The notes under the pieces are model-generated. The model was not told the origin of the DNA, did no database searches, and saw only the letters and a list, made by a program, of their open reading frames with translations. A DNA stretch of 64,000 nucleotides, taken from contig JANBPK010001059.1 of NCBI GenBank assembly GCA_027579435.1, positions 25,993 through 89,992 of the forward strand. The letters run 5' to 3'. Source of the stretch: Candolleomyces eurysporus (lineage: Eukaryota; Basidiomycota; Agaricomycetes; Agaricales; Psathyrellaceae). The position numbers were made by a program, and so were the translations under genes. Below are positions 46,204 to 57,126 of the stretch, piece after piece (the stretch's first letter is position 1; each line of letters begins with the position of its first letter).

Positions 46204-48614
46204 CTATGCATTGCTCCGCTCCGTCCCATTATGCAGCCATTTGTCAACGAGCTGACTTATAACGGCAGCAACCTCAGGCTTTCGGTCCTAAACATACAAC
46301 ATAACTGATGTCAGAGGCTGCCGCAAATGAAGTGAAAATCGCTCACTTCCAACTCAACGGCGAGCGCACGCAAATCCCCTATCCAAGAATTAATTCCCTC
46401 ATAAAGCCACCCACCCAAACGATACAGCAGAGGCAACAAGTTCTCCACCTTCTGCCATCCGCCGTTCTGGGTGAATCCAAAGACTTCATCATCAATACCA
46501 CTGGCAATGGACAAGATAGACGGCAGGTCCTCGACGGCAGCCTTCAAAGAACGCCTATGAAGCACTGGGAGAGGGAGCTCCTCCCACTGGGCCGGTACTA
46601 AACGAGAGAGTTATATACAAGTCGAGCGAATAGAAGGAACGAACAACGACGCACGAGAGTCAAAGTCTAACGGACATTCGATGATGTGTTGCATAAAGCA
46701 TTTTGCGAGGTGCGTCGTAACGCGGGATCCCGATACGAACAAGGCTTTTGCACGACTACTGTCTTTCAAAAAGTCGGAAAAGGATTTGTGGTATAGACGG
46801 AGACGTAATCCACCATGTGCGTCTGTTTCAAGGGCCACAAGGGAATGGAGGTCCGAGAGAAGACTTTCTTCGCCACGGTCTTCTAGGCCAAGCAACGCGG
46901 AGAGGATATCCACCGGAGGGTGTACGCAGACACCAGGGAAAAATAGGCCGGGACGAAACCCAGTGACATTCATCTGGTGCGCCTTGAAAAGCAAAAGGAA
47001 ATCGCGTCCATGGTGAGTATCAACGGCTTCGTACGCGTTCTTCGCAGTCAAAAAAAATGTTGGTGTAGAGCCTATCCAGAGCTTCGAACGGACGCGCCCT
47101 TTGTTGCTCGTGTGACGTCCAGGTAAGAACAATTCTAAGCCTCTCCGCGGGAGAAGCTCGACGTTCCGATATATACTTAAAAATTGTCGCGACGTAGATG
47201 AACTGGCCAGACGCGGCTTCAACGAGGGTATGGATGTTGTTATCGGTGTACCACTGGCGATTGCCGATTTGTAGGCCAATATATTCGAATCTCCTCTGAA
47301 GGTACCGATACATATCCCCAGAGGCGTCGTATTTGTCGCTGAGCTGTATGCAGTACGCTACCTGGTGCAAATCACCACCAGGTTTGAGCGCCGTGCGAAC
47401 AGCCCATTCAGGCCTACTGGCGATGAAAACCCGGAATGGAAGATCGTTGTTGAGAATGCAGTGCCTGATGGCAGCCAACAGCTCCGCCTGTCGATCTTCA
47501 GCCTGGAGTCGATCGTCACCGTCGAGGTGGGTAGGGTCTGCAGTGTGATTTGGCTCGCCTTTGCACTCATCGAGACCGTCGATAAGAATGGCGTACGGGA
47601 AGGTGTCGATGTCGATTTGTGCGCTCCTTCGAAGATTCTCGAAGGGGAGAACGATGAGGCCTTCCATCTGGGATTGTATCGATTGAGAGAAGATGAGGGG
47701 GTCGCGCTTCACAGCGGCGATGATGGAACTCTGGAAGAGGGGATGCTTTAATCCGAGCTGGTAGGCAATGGTTCCGACAATGGTGGACGCTCTGTTGCGA
47801 GTAGGATCCGTGGAAGACAAGAAGAAGGCTGCACCGAGGATGTCTGCCTTGGCACAGCGTGCAGCGATAGTTTGCTGCAGCGCCGATTTTCCCGAACCCG
47901 CAGCGCCCGTCATGCACAGCAGTCGCTGAGGAGAACTGCGATCCTGGATCCAGTCCATGATCTCGCGAGTAACCTCGACGCGAGTGTCTTCATCGCATTT
48001 CGGAGCATCGTATCGAGCGCTCGAGTTGTGAAGAGCATTGGGCGCGATATTCTTCAACAGCAGTTGCCAGCCTGCAAGAACATCGGAGTACAGGTGAGTG
48101 ATATAGACGTCCATGCTCTTGGTGGAATTGACGTACCATCGATTGACCCATCACCTGCACCACCGCCTGTATGCACAGTAACGTTCACGTCCCCCATCCG
48201 AAGTTCACTGGCGCCGGGAAACAACGACACTGTGCCACCGTCGACCAGCCTTGACTCTGAAGCTACCGGATTTTTGTAAGGTTGCTGGACTGCGAAGGCC
48301 TGGGGTCGTGGTGGTTGAGGACGATCTCGATTTCCGGCCATCGAGCTCGCGGCCCATTGCGAGGACGAGGACTCAACTACGTTGTCCTTACTTCTGAATT
48401 GGAGGATTGAGGGTCTGGATTTATGGCCTTGGGGAGTCGAGTTTTCCACACGAAGTGATAATGCAGGGGCTGAGTGCGTTGAAGCACGATCAGACCGGGA
48501 CGATCCAGCATCTGCCCTTGTGACTTTCGAATCTTCGTGATATGCAGCAGTCGATTTGACGCGAGGGAGGATAGAGCGAGAAACAGAATCGCGCTTCCTG
48601 GGTTGGGAGGACAT
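46204..48614 (-). CDS. NACHT NTPase 4, one frameshift
   Basis: Exons 48614-48137, 48071-46655, 46597-46347, 46287-46204. The N-terminus MSSQPRKRDSVSRSILPRVK is the most divergent of the five. The linker ends MGDVNVTVHTGGGAGDGSID. NACHT motifs are kept (GAAGSGKSAL, ILIDGLDEC, RVFIASRPEW). Exon 2 is 1417 nt, one more than a multiple of three. An A8 run at 47050-47057 breaks the frame after LDRLYTNIFF, and the next frame continues with LTAKNAYEAVDTHHGRD to the end. The variable loop after FKAHQMNVTGF is RPGLFFPGVCVHPPVD. Exons 3 and 4 (PAQWEELPLPVLHRRSLKAA; DRKPEVAAVISQLVDKW) are open. Either one base is over-called or this copy is a very recent pseudogene. If the shift is real, the protein stops after the NACHT core. 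Confidence 0.88.
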
Positions 48615-48849
48615 CGTGCAGGAGATGAGAAGATGTAATCGCTGTGCTCCGCCATGCGATCGGGCACGAGGCGTCCATGCGGTGGCTGCGTTTTGAGCCC
48701 TAAATTGGATAGACGCGACTTGGACGCGGCTCACGGTAACGCTGCATTCCAACCAATGAACGAGCGGGAACTCATAGATCTAGGGCTGGTGGGAGATCTA
48801 TGAGCAAATGTCAGTCAAACAAATAAATAAATTGGATGGGAGGAGAACA

Positions 48850-49190
48850 TTTACCAATAAATCTTTGACATCAGCCCTGTTTGACTCCCCGTACACTCTC
48901 AAAAAGCCGTGGAAGCACAAGGTCAGAGTGTCCTCAAGTATATCAGAGTTAAAGTAGAAGGTGTAGAAGCAACCATTTGGCCACAATCTGCTCCAATCAA
49001 TGGGGACTCGGAGAGCCTCCAATGTTCTCTTTTGACTAGTCAGCAAATATACAACACTATCAGGAACAGGCCGGAACCTAAATTTACAAGAAATCATATA
49101 CCAGTCCATGAGTCCGTCAACCAGACGACCATCCAGCGTTCATCTACAGACGGCCAACTTGAGACCCCTCCCGACCAACCTCTACTACCT
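48850..49190. repeat. Direct repeat: 3' flank of HUA1-like copies
   Basis: Contains GTGTCCTCAAGTATATCAGA-like sequence, a CAATGGGGA motif and CAACACTATCAGGAACAGG. Near-identical copies are at about 42760-43130 and 52500-52867, each just upstream of the start of a NACHT gene (3, 4 and 5). They are strong evidence that the NACHT units arose by tandem duplication including this flank. Confidence 0.75.
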
Positions 49191-49260
49191 AATACGTCCC
49201 CCCAATCCCCCCACATACCGGACACTGCTCGCTATCAAACAACATAAAGCCGATGACCCT
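49040..49260 (-). pseudogene. HUA1-like gene relic d (3' end only)
   Basis: Short 3' fragment and 3' flank. The minus strand ends in the degraded equivalent of CPVCGGIGRTY near 49191-49240. The downstream 350 bp (48850-49190) are nearly identical to those downstream of relic c (42760-43130) and of the intact gene (52500-52867). Confidence 0.6.
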
Positions 49261-49489
49261 CAACCACTCTTCTATAACCCAAGCCGTTTCATCTGAGTGA
49301 CAAGGGTCAACACAAGGGCAGCGTATATTCAATTTCACCTTGCAGTGAAGGGTAATATTCTCTTTGACTATTCTTTAAAGGAAAAAAACTATTAGTATAG
49401 TTGCTCAACCTGTATCAGTCCGCAAGAATTGAATAAAATGAATGGGTTCACGAGTCTGAAAAATCAAGGCCATCGTACCGGACCGGGTA

Positions 49490-49860
49490 ATTCTGGAGCG
49501 GGCGTCGACCCAAGACCCGGCCCAAACTGAGTTCTACCACCTAATACGTCCATTGGGATTTATTATCGCTCGCTTCAGTGCTTCGCCCACGTTTCTCGTC
49601 CTTACATCGCTAGTAGGGCCGTTATCCGAGGGGCTCAAGGGAATGGATCCGAGAACCTAATAAGGATCTATGAAAAATCATCACGAGGGAGAGAATGCGC
49701 AGGTTGAAGCATGGACTCGGCGACGCTTAAACCCACCCAGGGGCATAAACAGTGATAAGGGTGTTCGCTTTTGGGTCGGATCGTCATCGATTCGGTTAAC
49801 CGTTATTTATACAGGTGATCCCTTACATGAAAACCCGTCGGTACAATACGTCGAACGAGG
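49490..49860. repeat. Left-flank repeat of the NACHT units, copy 2
   Basis: Second copy of the 30519-30830 sequence, starting GAGCGGGCGTCGACCC and running into the 3' flank of NACHT 5. Only a few long indels separate the copies. Confidence 0.6.
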
Positions 49861-49885
49861 CAGCAAACTAGAACGAGTTTGATTC

Positions 49886-52302
49886 CTATGCATTGCTCCA
49901 CCCCGTCTGATCACGCCGCCATTTTCTAACGGACTCACTTATAGCGGCAGCAACCTTAGGCTGTTGGCCCTAAACATACAACAAAACTGATGTCAGAGGC
50001 TGCCTCAAACGAAACGAAAGAGCGCTCACTTTCAACTTTTTGGTGAATAGATCCAAACGTTGTGTCCAATTATAAAATTCCTTAGAAAGCCGCCCATCCA
50101 AACGATACAGCAAAGGCAACAGGCTGTCCATTTTCTGCCATCCGCCGTTCTGGGTGAATTCGAGGACTTCATCATCAATACCACCGGCGATGCCCAAGAT
50201 AAGCGGTAGGTCCTCGACGGCAACCTGCAAAGAACGCCTATAGAGCACTGGGAGAGGGAGCTCCTCCCACTTGGAAGGTACTAAACCAGAGAGTTATATA
50301 TGAACCAAGCGAACAGAAGGAACGAGGAACCACGTACGAGAGTCAAAGTCTAACGGACATTCGATGATGTGTTGCATAAAGCATTTTGCGAGGTGCGTCG
50401 TAACGCTGGATTCCGATACGAACAAGGCTTTTGCACGGTTTCCGTCTTCCATGAAGTCGGAAAGGGATTTGTGGTATAGACGGAGACGTGATCCACCATG
50501 TTGGTCTGTTTCAAGGACCACAAGGGAATGGAGATCCGAGAGAAGAGTTTCTTCGGCACCGTCCTCGAGGCCAAGCAACGCGGAGAGAATCTCCGCCGGA
50601 GGGCGTATGGTGGAATTAGAAGAGAGAGGTTGGAAGTTAGTGAACCCAGTGACGTTCATCTGGTGCGCCTTGAAAAGCAAAAGGAAATCGCGTTCGTGGT
50701 GAGTATCGACGGCATCGTACGCGTTCTTCGCAGCCAACAAAATGTTGGTGTAGAGCCTATCAAGCGCTTCGAACGGACGCGCTCTTTGTTGCCCGTTTGG
50801 CATCCAGGTAAGGACGATTTTAAGCCTCTCCGCGGGAGAAGCTCGAGGTTTCGATATATATCTAAACATCGTCGCGACGTAGATGAACTGCCCAGAAGCG
50901 GCTTCAACGAGGGTACGGATGTTGTTCTCGGAGTACCACTGGGGATTGCCGATTCGTAGGCCGATATTGTCGAATCTCCTCTGCAGGTACCGATACATAT
51001 CCCCAGAGGCGTCGTATCTGTCGCTGAGCTGTATGTGATATGCTACTTGGTGTAGGCGACCACCAGGTTCAAGCGCCGTGCGAACAGCCCATTCAGGCCT
51101 GCTGGCGATGAAAACTCGGAACGGGAGGGCGTTGTTGAGGATACACTGCCTAATGGCAGCCAAGAGCTCCGCCTGTCGATGTTCAGCCTGAAGTCGATCG
51201 TCGCCGTCGAGGAGGTTAGGGTCTGCAGTGTTACTTGGCTCGCCCTTGCACTCGTCGAGACCGTCGATGAGAATGGCGTACGGGAAGCTGTCGATGTCGA
51301 TTGGTGCGCTTCTGAGGAGATTCTTGAAGGGGAGAACGATGAGGTGTTGCATCTGGGATTGTATTGATCGAGAGAAGATGAGGGGGTCGTGCTTCACAGC
51401 GGCGATGATGGCCCTCTGAAAGAGGGGATGCTTCAGCCCGAGCTGGTAGGCAATGGTCCCGACAACGGTGGAGGTTCTGTTCCGAGTAGGATCCGTGGAA
51501 GAGAAGAAGAAGGCTGCACCGAGGATGTCTGCGTTGGCGCAGCGTTCAGCGATAGTTTGTTGCAGCGCCGATTTTCCCGAACCCGCAGCTCCCGTCATGC
51601 ACAGCAATCGCTGAGGATCACTGCGATCCTGGATCCAGTCCATGATCTCGCCAGTGACCTCGATGCGAGTGTCTTCGTCACATTTTGGAGCATCGTATCG
51701 AGCGCTCGAGTCGTGAAGAGCATTGGGTGCGATATTCCTCAACAACAGCTCCCAGCCTGCAAAGGCATAGCATTACAGGTTAGCGATATGCATGTCCACG
51801 CTCTTGGTGGGATTGACGTACCATCGACTAACCCATCACCCGCACCACCGCCAGTTTGCACAGTAACATTCCAGTCCCCCGTTTGAAAGTTATTGGCGCC
51901 GGCAAACAATGACGCTGTGCCACCCACGACCAGCGTTGGAAAAGCTACCAGATTGTTGTCAGGTTGCTGGACTGGGGATGCCTGGGGTCGTGGCGGTCGA
52001 GAATATTCCTGATCTCTGGCCATCGACCTCGCGGCACGTTGCGAGGACGAGGAGTCAACTAAGTCGTCCTCACCTCTGTGTTGGAGGATTGGAGGTCTGG
52101 ATTCATGGCGTTGGGGAGTTGAGTTTTCCACACAAAGTGATGGTGCAGGGGCCGACTGTGTTGAAGCACGATCAGACCGGGACGATCCAGCACCTGCGCC
52201 TGCGGCTTCTGGATCGCGCGAGTCTTGGTGAGGTTCAGCAGTCGGTTTGGTGCGGCGGAATATGCGAGAGAAAAGACTGGGCTCCTTGGGTAGGGGGCGC
52301 AT
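49886..52302 (-). CDS. NACHT NTPase 5
   Basis: Exons 52302-51822, 51756-50338, 50280-50030, 49969-49886 (744 residues). N-terminus MRPLPKEPSLFSRIFRRTKP, a linker with GANNFQTGDWNVTVQTGG, then GWELLLRNIAPNALHDSSAR. Motifs: GAAGSGKSAL, ILIDGLDEC, RVFIASRPEW. The variable loop after FKAHQMNVTGF is the longest (TNFQPLSSNSTIRPPAE). The end of exon 2 has LYHKSLSDFMEDGNRAKALF, exon 3 PSKWEELPLPVLYRRSLQVA, exon 4 GQQPKVAAAISESVRKWRRD. Intact, with the same intron phases as the other four. It is next to the intact HUA1-like gene and so marks the right end of the array. Confidence 0.94.
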
Positions 52303-52866
52303 TGTGCAGGAAATGAGGGGAGGAAACAAGATGGAATCACGGCTGTGCTCCGCCATGCGATAACACCCTGCAGGCAGAGTCGCACGAGGCGTCCGTGCGG
52401 TGCAGCCAGGCTGCGAGAGTGAGCGTCGCAAAGGATGAACAAGCGAGAACTCGGGCTGATGGGAGATCTATAAGCGAATGTCAGTCAATAAATTGAATGG
52501 GAGAACATACCAATAAATCTCCGACATCAGCCCTGTTTGACTCTCCGTATACTGTCGAAAAGCCGTGGAAGCCCAAAGGTCAGAGTGTCCTCAAATATAT
52601 GTATATCAGACCTAAATTAGAACGTATGGAAGCAACTAGTGGCAACGAACGTTTGGCACAATCTGCTTCAATCAATGGGAAAGCCTCCAAGACGATGATC
52701 AATGTTCTCTTTTGACTAGTCAGCAAATATACAACACTATCAGGAACAGGTCGGAACCTAAATTACAAGAAATAATATACCAGTCCATGAGTCCGTCAAC
52801 CAGACGACCATCCAGCGTTCATCTACAGACGGCCAACCTGGGACCCCTGCCGACCAATCTCTACGC

Positions 52867-54675
52867 CTAATACGTCCTCCCGATCCCCCCACATACCGGA
52901 CACTGCTCCCTATCAAACAACATAAAGCTGATCGTCCCATCTCCATCACACCTCCAACACCGCTTCCCGCCCAACCTCACATCTCCCGCACTATAAACGA
53001 TGGCTCCAGGTGGCGGACGGCCATACACCGAAGTTTGTACTCTCCCGAGGCCACCGCTACCCCACCCATGATTACCACCCAAACCCGAGCCTAAACCTGG
53101 GCCATGTCCTGAATTCCATGAAGGAGCAGGAGGTGGGTACGCTGTCGAGGGGTGATGTGATATGGAAGCAGGTGCTGAGGAAGAGGAGGCGTAGTGAGAT
53201 GACCCGCCCGCTGTACCAGGGTAGTTGTTGTGTGGACGGCCGGCGGGAGATGGAGGTGGAAGTGGTCGTTGGAAGTTTTCGGAGGACGACGTGGATTCGC
53301 CTATTATTCAAGAAAGCAAGTCAGCATGTGTGGAGCATGTGTAGACGGACGCAAATAAAAAAGGTAGAGGAGGTATGAGGGAGGGTTCGGGAAGCATGGG
53401 GAGGGGACTGAGCGAGGAAGAAGACGTACCGAACGAATACGCCAGAGGACCAGTGAATGGTTTCCCATATTTTGGCCAGCATTTTCGGCACGGTTTGAGG
53501 CCCGGCAACTTGTAGCCTATGTTATGACCTGTGTGTTGTGATAATTGAATGAGTTTTCGAATCCAGTAAAGCGATAATAGAATACAAGGGAACTGCAGGC
53601 AGGAAAGGAAGGAAGAGAAAGGAAAAAGGAATGAAATGACGTACACTTATCACACTCATATCCCCTCGGGTACACCAACAACATATTATCATGCAGATAT
53701 GGGTGCCCGGGTGTTGGCGTGGTGGTCGGTTTTCCGGGTGCTACTGCTCCTCCTCCTCCTCCTCCTGCTGAAGCATTCGTCGCCGCTTCCCCTGTAGACT
53801 CCGACGGCACACTACCCTCAACATTCACATCACCCCCCAGCCGCATAAAAGTCTCTCGCAAAATCCGACGTTGCTCCTTCAGGCGGCGTCACGCTACTCG
53901 CGATCTGCTGCGGTGGTCGCGGTGGCGGAGGCGGAGGCCCAACCGGTGGTGCGTATACTCTATGCTGCTGCCCTGGATACCCAGCCGATGAAGCAGGTGG
54001 AGGATGCGATGGAGATTGGCCCGTCGGGTGCGGTGAAACTGCCCTTAGCGTCAAGTCCTGCAATTGATTTGCAAGTTGAGACCAGAGCGATCCGCCTCCC
54101 CTTCCGATTCCACTGTAACTCGAACTTGAGCTCGAGATGCCGGTTGCGTTAGGACGCAGGTGTTGAGTGTGGGCGTTGGGACGGGGTGGAGGGGGCTGGA
54201 ATGGTCGTGCGGGACCGTATTCAACGGTTGTCTCCCCACTCCAGACGTTGGCGTTGGGCGTGTAAGCTGGTGGAAGTTCGTCTTCCGTTGGGTCGTCGAG
54301 TACGTCTCGCCGGTGGGACGTTGGCGTCGACATCGACTGCGGATGGGTTGGTGGAGCGGGGGTTGCCATACTGGTAGAATGAGAAACGGGTGGGGATGGT
54401 AGAGACGAAGTGGAGGTTGTATCGGAAAATGAAGGAGGTGGCTGGTTTGTCGTGCTGATCGACGCATTCGTAGACAAACCAAAATTGGGAGAACGTGATG
54501 GTTGCTCGAATGGATTCTCGACCTGACCTCGTTGCTCCAACCCTGATATTGGAGCTGAGCTCGATGCAGAGGTTTCTGGAGGGGAATTAAGAGCTCCAGT
54601 AGGCTGAGGGGTCAGCCTCTGTCGGAATGGATTGTGGTCGCTGTAAGTATTGGGAGCGGCTGTAGCCAGGGTCAT
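52867..54675 (-). CDS. HUA1-like proline-rich zinc-ribbon protein, one apparent frameshift
   Basis: Exons 54675-53645, 53528-53430, 53300-52867 (about 520 residues). N-terminal part disordered and rich in Pro, Ser and Thr (NPFRQRLTPQPTGALNSPPE, TEDELPPAYTPNA, a PPY-like site). A conserved ATSDFARDFYAAGG follows, then a Gly-rich linker and PYLHDNMLLVYPRGYECDKC. The zinc-ribbon pairs are CDKCHNIGYK / PCRKCW and RCWRCDGDG / CPVCGGIGRTY, recalling the J-protein-like CxxCxGxG fingers of yeast HUA1, linked to ubiquitin ligase adaptors. A run of six G (plus strand C6 at 53833-53838) separates FARDFYAAGG from GDVNVEGS and adds one base. Five would keep the frame. The same run is in relic c. The start at 54675 follows a probable 5' intron. 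Product inference is from motif pattern only. Confidence 0.78.
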
Positions 54676-55693
54676 TCTGCGATATCTGGCAGTAAACTCG
54701 TCAGTTCTTAGAATAAATGGAATCGAGGGAGGACTTACAGTCCGGAGTGCGGTAACGAATGCGAAATGGATGAAAGCAAGAGCTGGAGCCAAGACTTGCT
54801 GTGCTCATGACATGGCTCACGATTGGATGAGCGACGGAGCGGGAAGCTGTGGGTTGTCTTGTGTCGGACCGAGGGCGGGCCGCATCATGCCATGACGCAA
54901 CCGTCATTGCGCAGCCTGCTTCCAACCTCTCCGCAGCTGGATGTGCACCCCCAACCTCGGTGTAATGTGTAATTCTCTCCTGCATATCTGCACTGCACTC
55001 ATTCTCCCTCGCTTCCGATGTAGTGCTATCTCCGCACAAATATACCGAATACCCAGCTCAGCTCTCCGAGGGAACGACCTTGAATACTCTGACCTAGGAC
55101 GCTATCATAACCCCCTTCCCTTTCGGTACCTGCAGCTCGCTCTAACTGGCTCAAATTCCTTCTGAAAAATTCCTCGTACTGTCAGCAGACAACTTCATTT
55201 GACGCACACCTTTCGTCCGGTCCCACCAATGCAATAAAAACTAGACTTGTGTTGTTAACGTATGCTATTTTTTTNGAACTTTGAGCTTGGGCATCCGTAG
55301 TCAGGAGGCGGTACTGGCTCCCTTTCCGTCTCACTGCCTCTCCTTCCCGGGCTACTATCAGGTCCGAGTGCGACACCCACCCTGAGCCGATGATATACTA
55401 GTAATGCGTAAGGTGCTGCGGTACTTGGGACAGCTAATTATATCCTGACATATTCGTCTGACTCACTCTTATCCGTTCTCAAAAAATTGGTATCACGTTG
55501 ACTTTCATTTCGGTGCGTCACAGAGGACGATTGGTCCCCAGACCTGGGCACTGTCTACTTATCTAGCAGTTTCTGTCATAGGTGAGATATCTTCGGACTG
55601 AGTGACGGTGTTGCGACCGAAGTCAAACACATAACATATATTACAGACACTGATACGAAAATCACATCAAACAAACAGCGCCAACATGATCAA
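54676..55693. other. Spacer with a repeat shared with 60110-60330
   Basis: No gene recognised. The part from about 55310 to 55520 (CCTCTCCTTCCCGGGCTACT, then ATCAGGTCCGAGTGC and onwards) is similar to 60130-60330. Both lie downstream of the FunK1 orphan last exons K7 and K9, so it is their shared 3' flank. One undetermined base lies at 55275. Confidence 0.5.
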
Positions 55694-56800
55694 CTACTTG
55701 CGTAGCACGGCAGGCTGGTCAGGCTGGACCTTCTCTGGGTCGAGCGTGCGCGAGAGTGATGATTTCTTACGACCAGCGACAGGACGCATGGGAGGCAATT
55801 CGGGGCTGCGAAGCAGGGTGCTGCGGGGCGTTCGAGTCCGACTCGTCAGAGCTGGAGTGCCAGGACCGCGCTTGGCTCCTGGCTGATCGTCCGGAGGCCC
55901 CATAGGAATCCTCTTCAAGAAATTTCTAGCGTCAGTCTGAGGCTGGGGAAGCGGAGATTGCGGATTGGTAAAAGGCGACGAGATATGAGTATTAGATATC
56001 ATGAAAGGGCTACTCGACTCGGGGTCATTGTCAGGGCTAGAGCTTCGAAGATCGTCAGAACTTGGGCTCGGTGGTATCTTGTCATTCCCACTTTCCATCT
56101 TCCGGATTGCCGTGTCGAAAAGGTTGAGAATGGTCTATTACTGCATCGGGAGTCGGATCCTAAGCGCCTTCAACGCCTGTGTGGAGAGTGCACACCGTGT
56201 GCGCGTGCACTCACCGGTTATCCGTTCCGTTTCCATTCTCCGGAATGGGAATAGCTATCCCGACCCCTGTGATATCTTTAGGGTATTAAGGTAGCTCACT
56301 TACCTCCTGTATCCATAGCTAGCTCTCTCCATAGCTCACTTCGCTTTCTTTCGTTTCCCCCTTTATTCCTTACTCTCCGAATTTATCTTTATTTCTTATC
56401 ACTCCTCAAAGATCAGTCTAGTTATCCCCTAGGTCGATCACTCGCGACCTTTACTCGTTTAGATCGGTGTTTTGCACCCACCGTTCTTATCTGTCTTACA
56501 CCTGCCTCCTGGCCTTTGACCCTCGGCACTGGACAACGCACATCTTCTCCCAGTTGATTTTGCTTAGAAACCCTTTGAATCCCAGGAGAAGGTCGATGCA
56601 GGAGGGTGGCCAACGTTTTTCGACATCAGATTCAATCTCCACGTCGCCATTACCGAGGTAGTCGACTTTACTGTCCGCTTCACCTTCGCCCCTTCGCAAG
56701 CCCCACTGGTGCAACATCCTGTAAAGGTCATACTCAGTGCCTGTATGGTCATATTCGTATATGATATGTGAGAGCACATAGACGTTCGCGCTCTTCAAGT
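55694..56800 (-). pseudogene. FunK1 last-exon relic (K7), split by a solo LTR
   Basis: The minus strand from about 56800 reads NVYVLSHIIYEYDHTGTEYD, then EKRWPPSCIDLLLGFKGFLS. After the LTR it resumes with NLFDTAIRKMESGNDK and the disordered tail LKRIPMGPPDDQPGAKRGPG. It corresponds only to exon 4 of FunK1 genes (C-lobe end and tail). No catalytic loop or N-lobe lies upstream. Sister fragment: K9 at 60610-61506, same strand and similar 3' flank. Confidence 0.8.
56180..56500. mobile_element. Solo LTR of a retrotransposon
   Basis: 321 bp starting TGTGGAGAGTGCACACC and ending CTGTCTTACA (TG...CA ends), flanked by the 4-bp direct repeat CCTG (56176-56179 and 56501-56504). Alignment by eye with sister copy K9 shows continuous kinase-like sequence on both sides and nothing corresponding to the 321 bp, so this is an insertion. 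A pyrimidine-rich middle and a weak GGTATTAAGG box fit a promoter-bearing LTR. No internal retrotransposon coding sequence remains, as expected after LTR-LTR recombination. Orientation and superfamily are unknown. Confidence 0.65.
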
Positions 56801-56829
56801 ATCGGCGCCCTTGCTCCTGCATGCTCAAT

Positions 56830-57126
56830 TGGACTACACTATCCTCATTGTGAGTTGAAGCAGTGGCCCTTATTGGAGCGCCGACCCCCTTTATTTTGGA
56901 TGTCCATTTTCGCTATTGCAAACGAACGACACCAGTTTCGCCCATGATATATGATACGCCAAATGTGTGTGTGAAAGGGTCGGAGTCTGAACTCGATCAC
57001 ACGTTGGCGCGCGACTTGTTCAAGTCTCTTGCCCCTATCCATCATCGTCACCTTTCGTATTCTTATCTCAAACTTGACCTAGCCTTCATCAGGACTCGGG
57101 TCAAAACCTAATTGTGAGCTCAGAAC
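56830..57126. other. Upstream region of K8
   Basis: No coding exon of known family. It should contain the K8 promoter, though no clear TATA box is seen. Confidence 0.35.

Noticed and set aside
53833..53838. A programmed ribosomal frameshift in the HUA1-like gene
   Set aside because: The homopolymer is short, there is no visible downstream structure, and similar one-base expansions elsewhere look like sequencing errors. Kept only as an open question because the decayed copy shares it.
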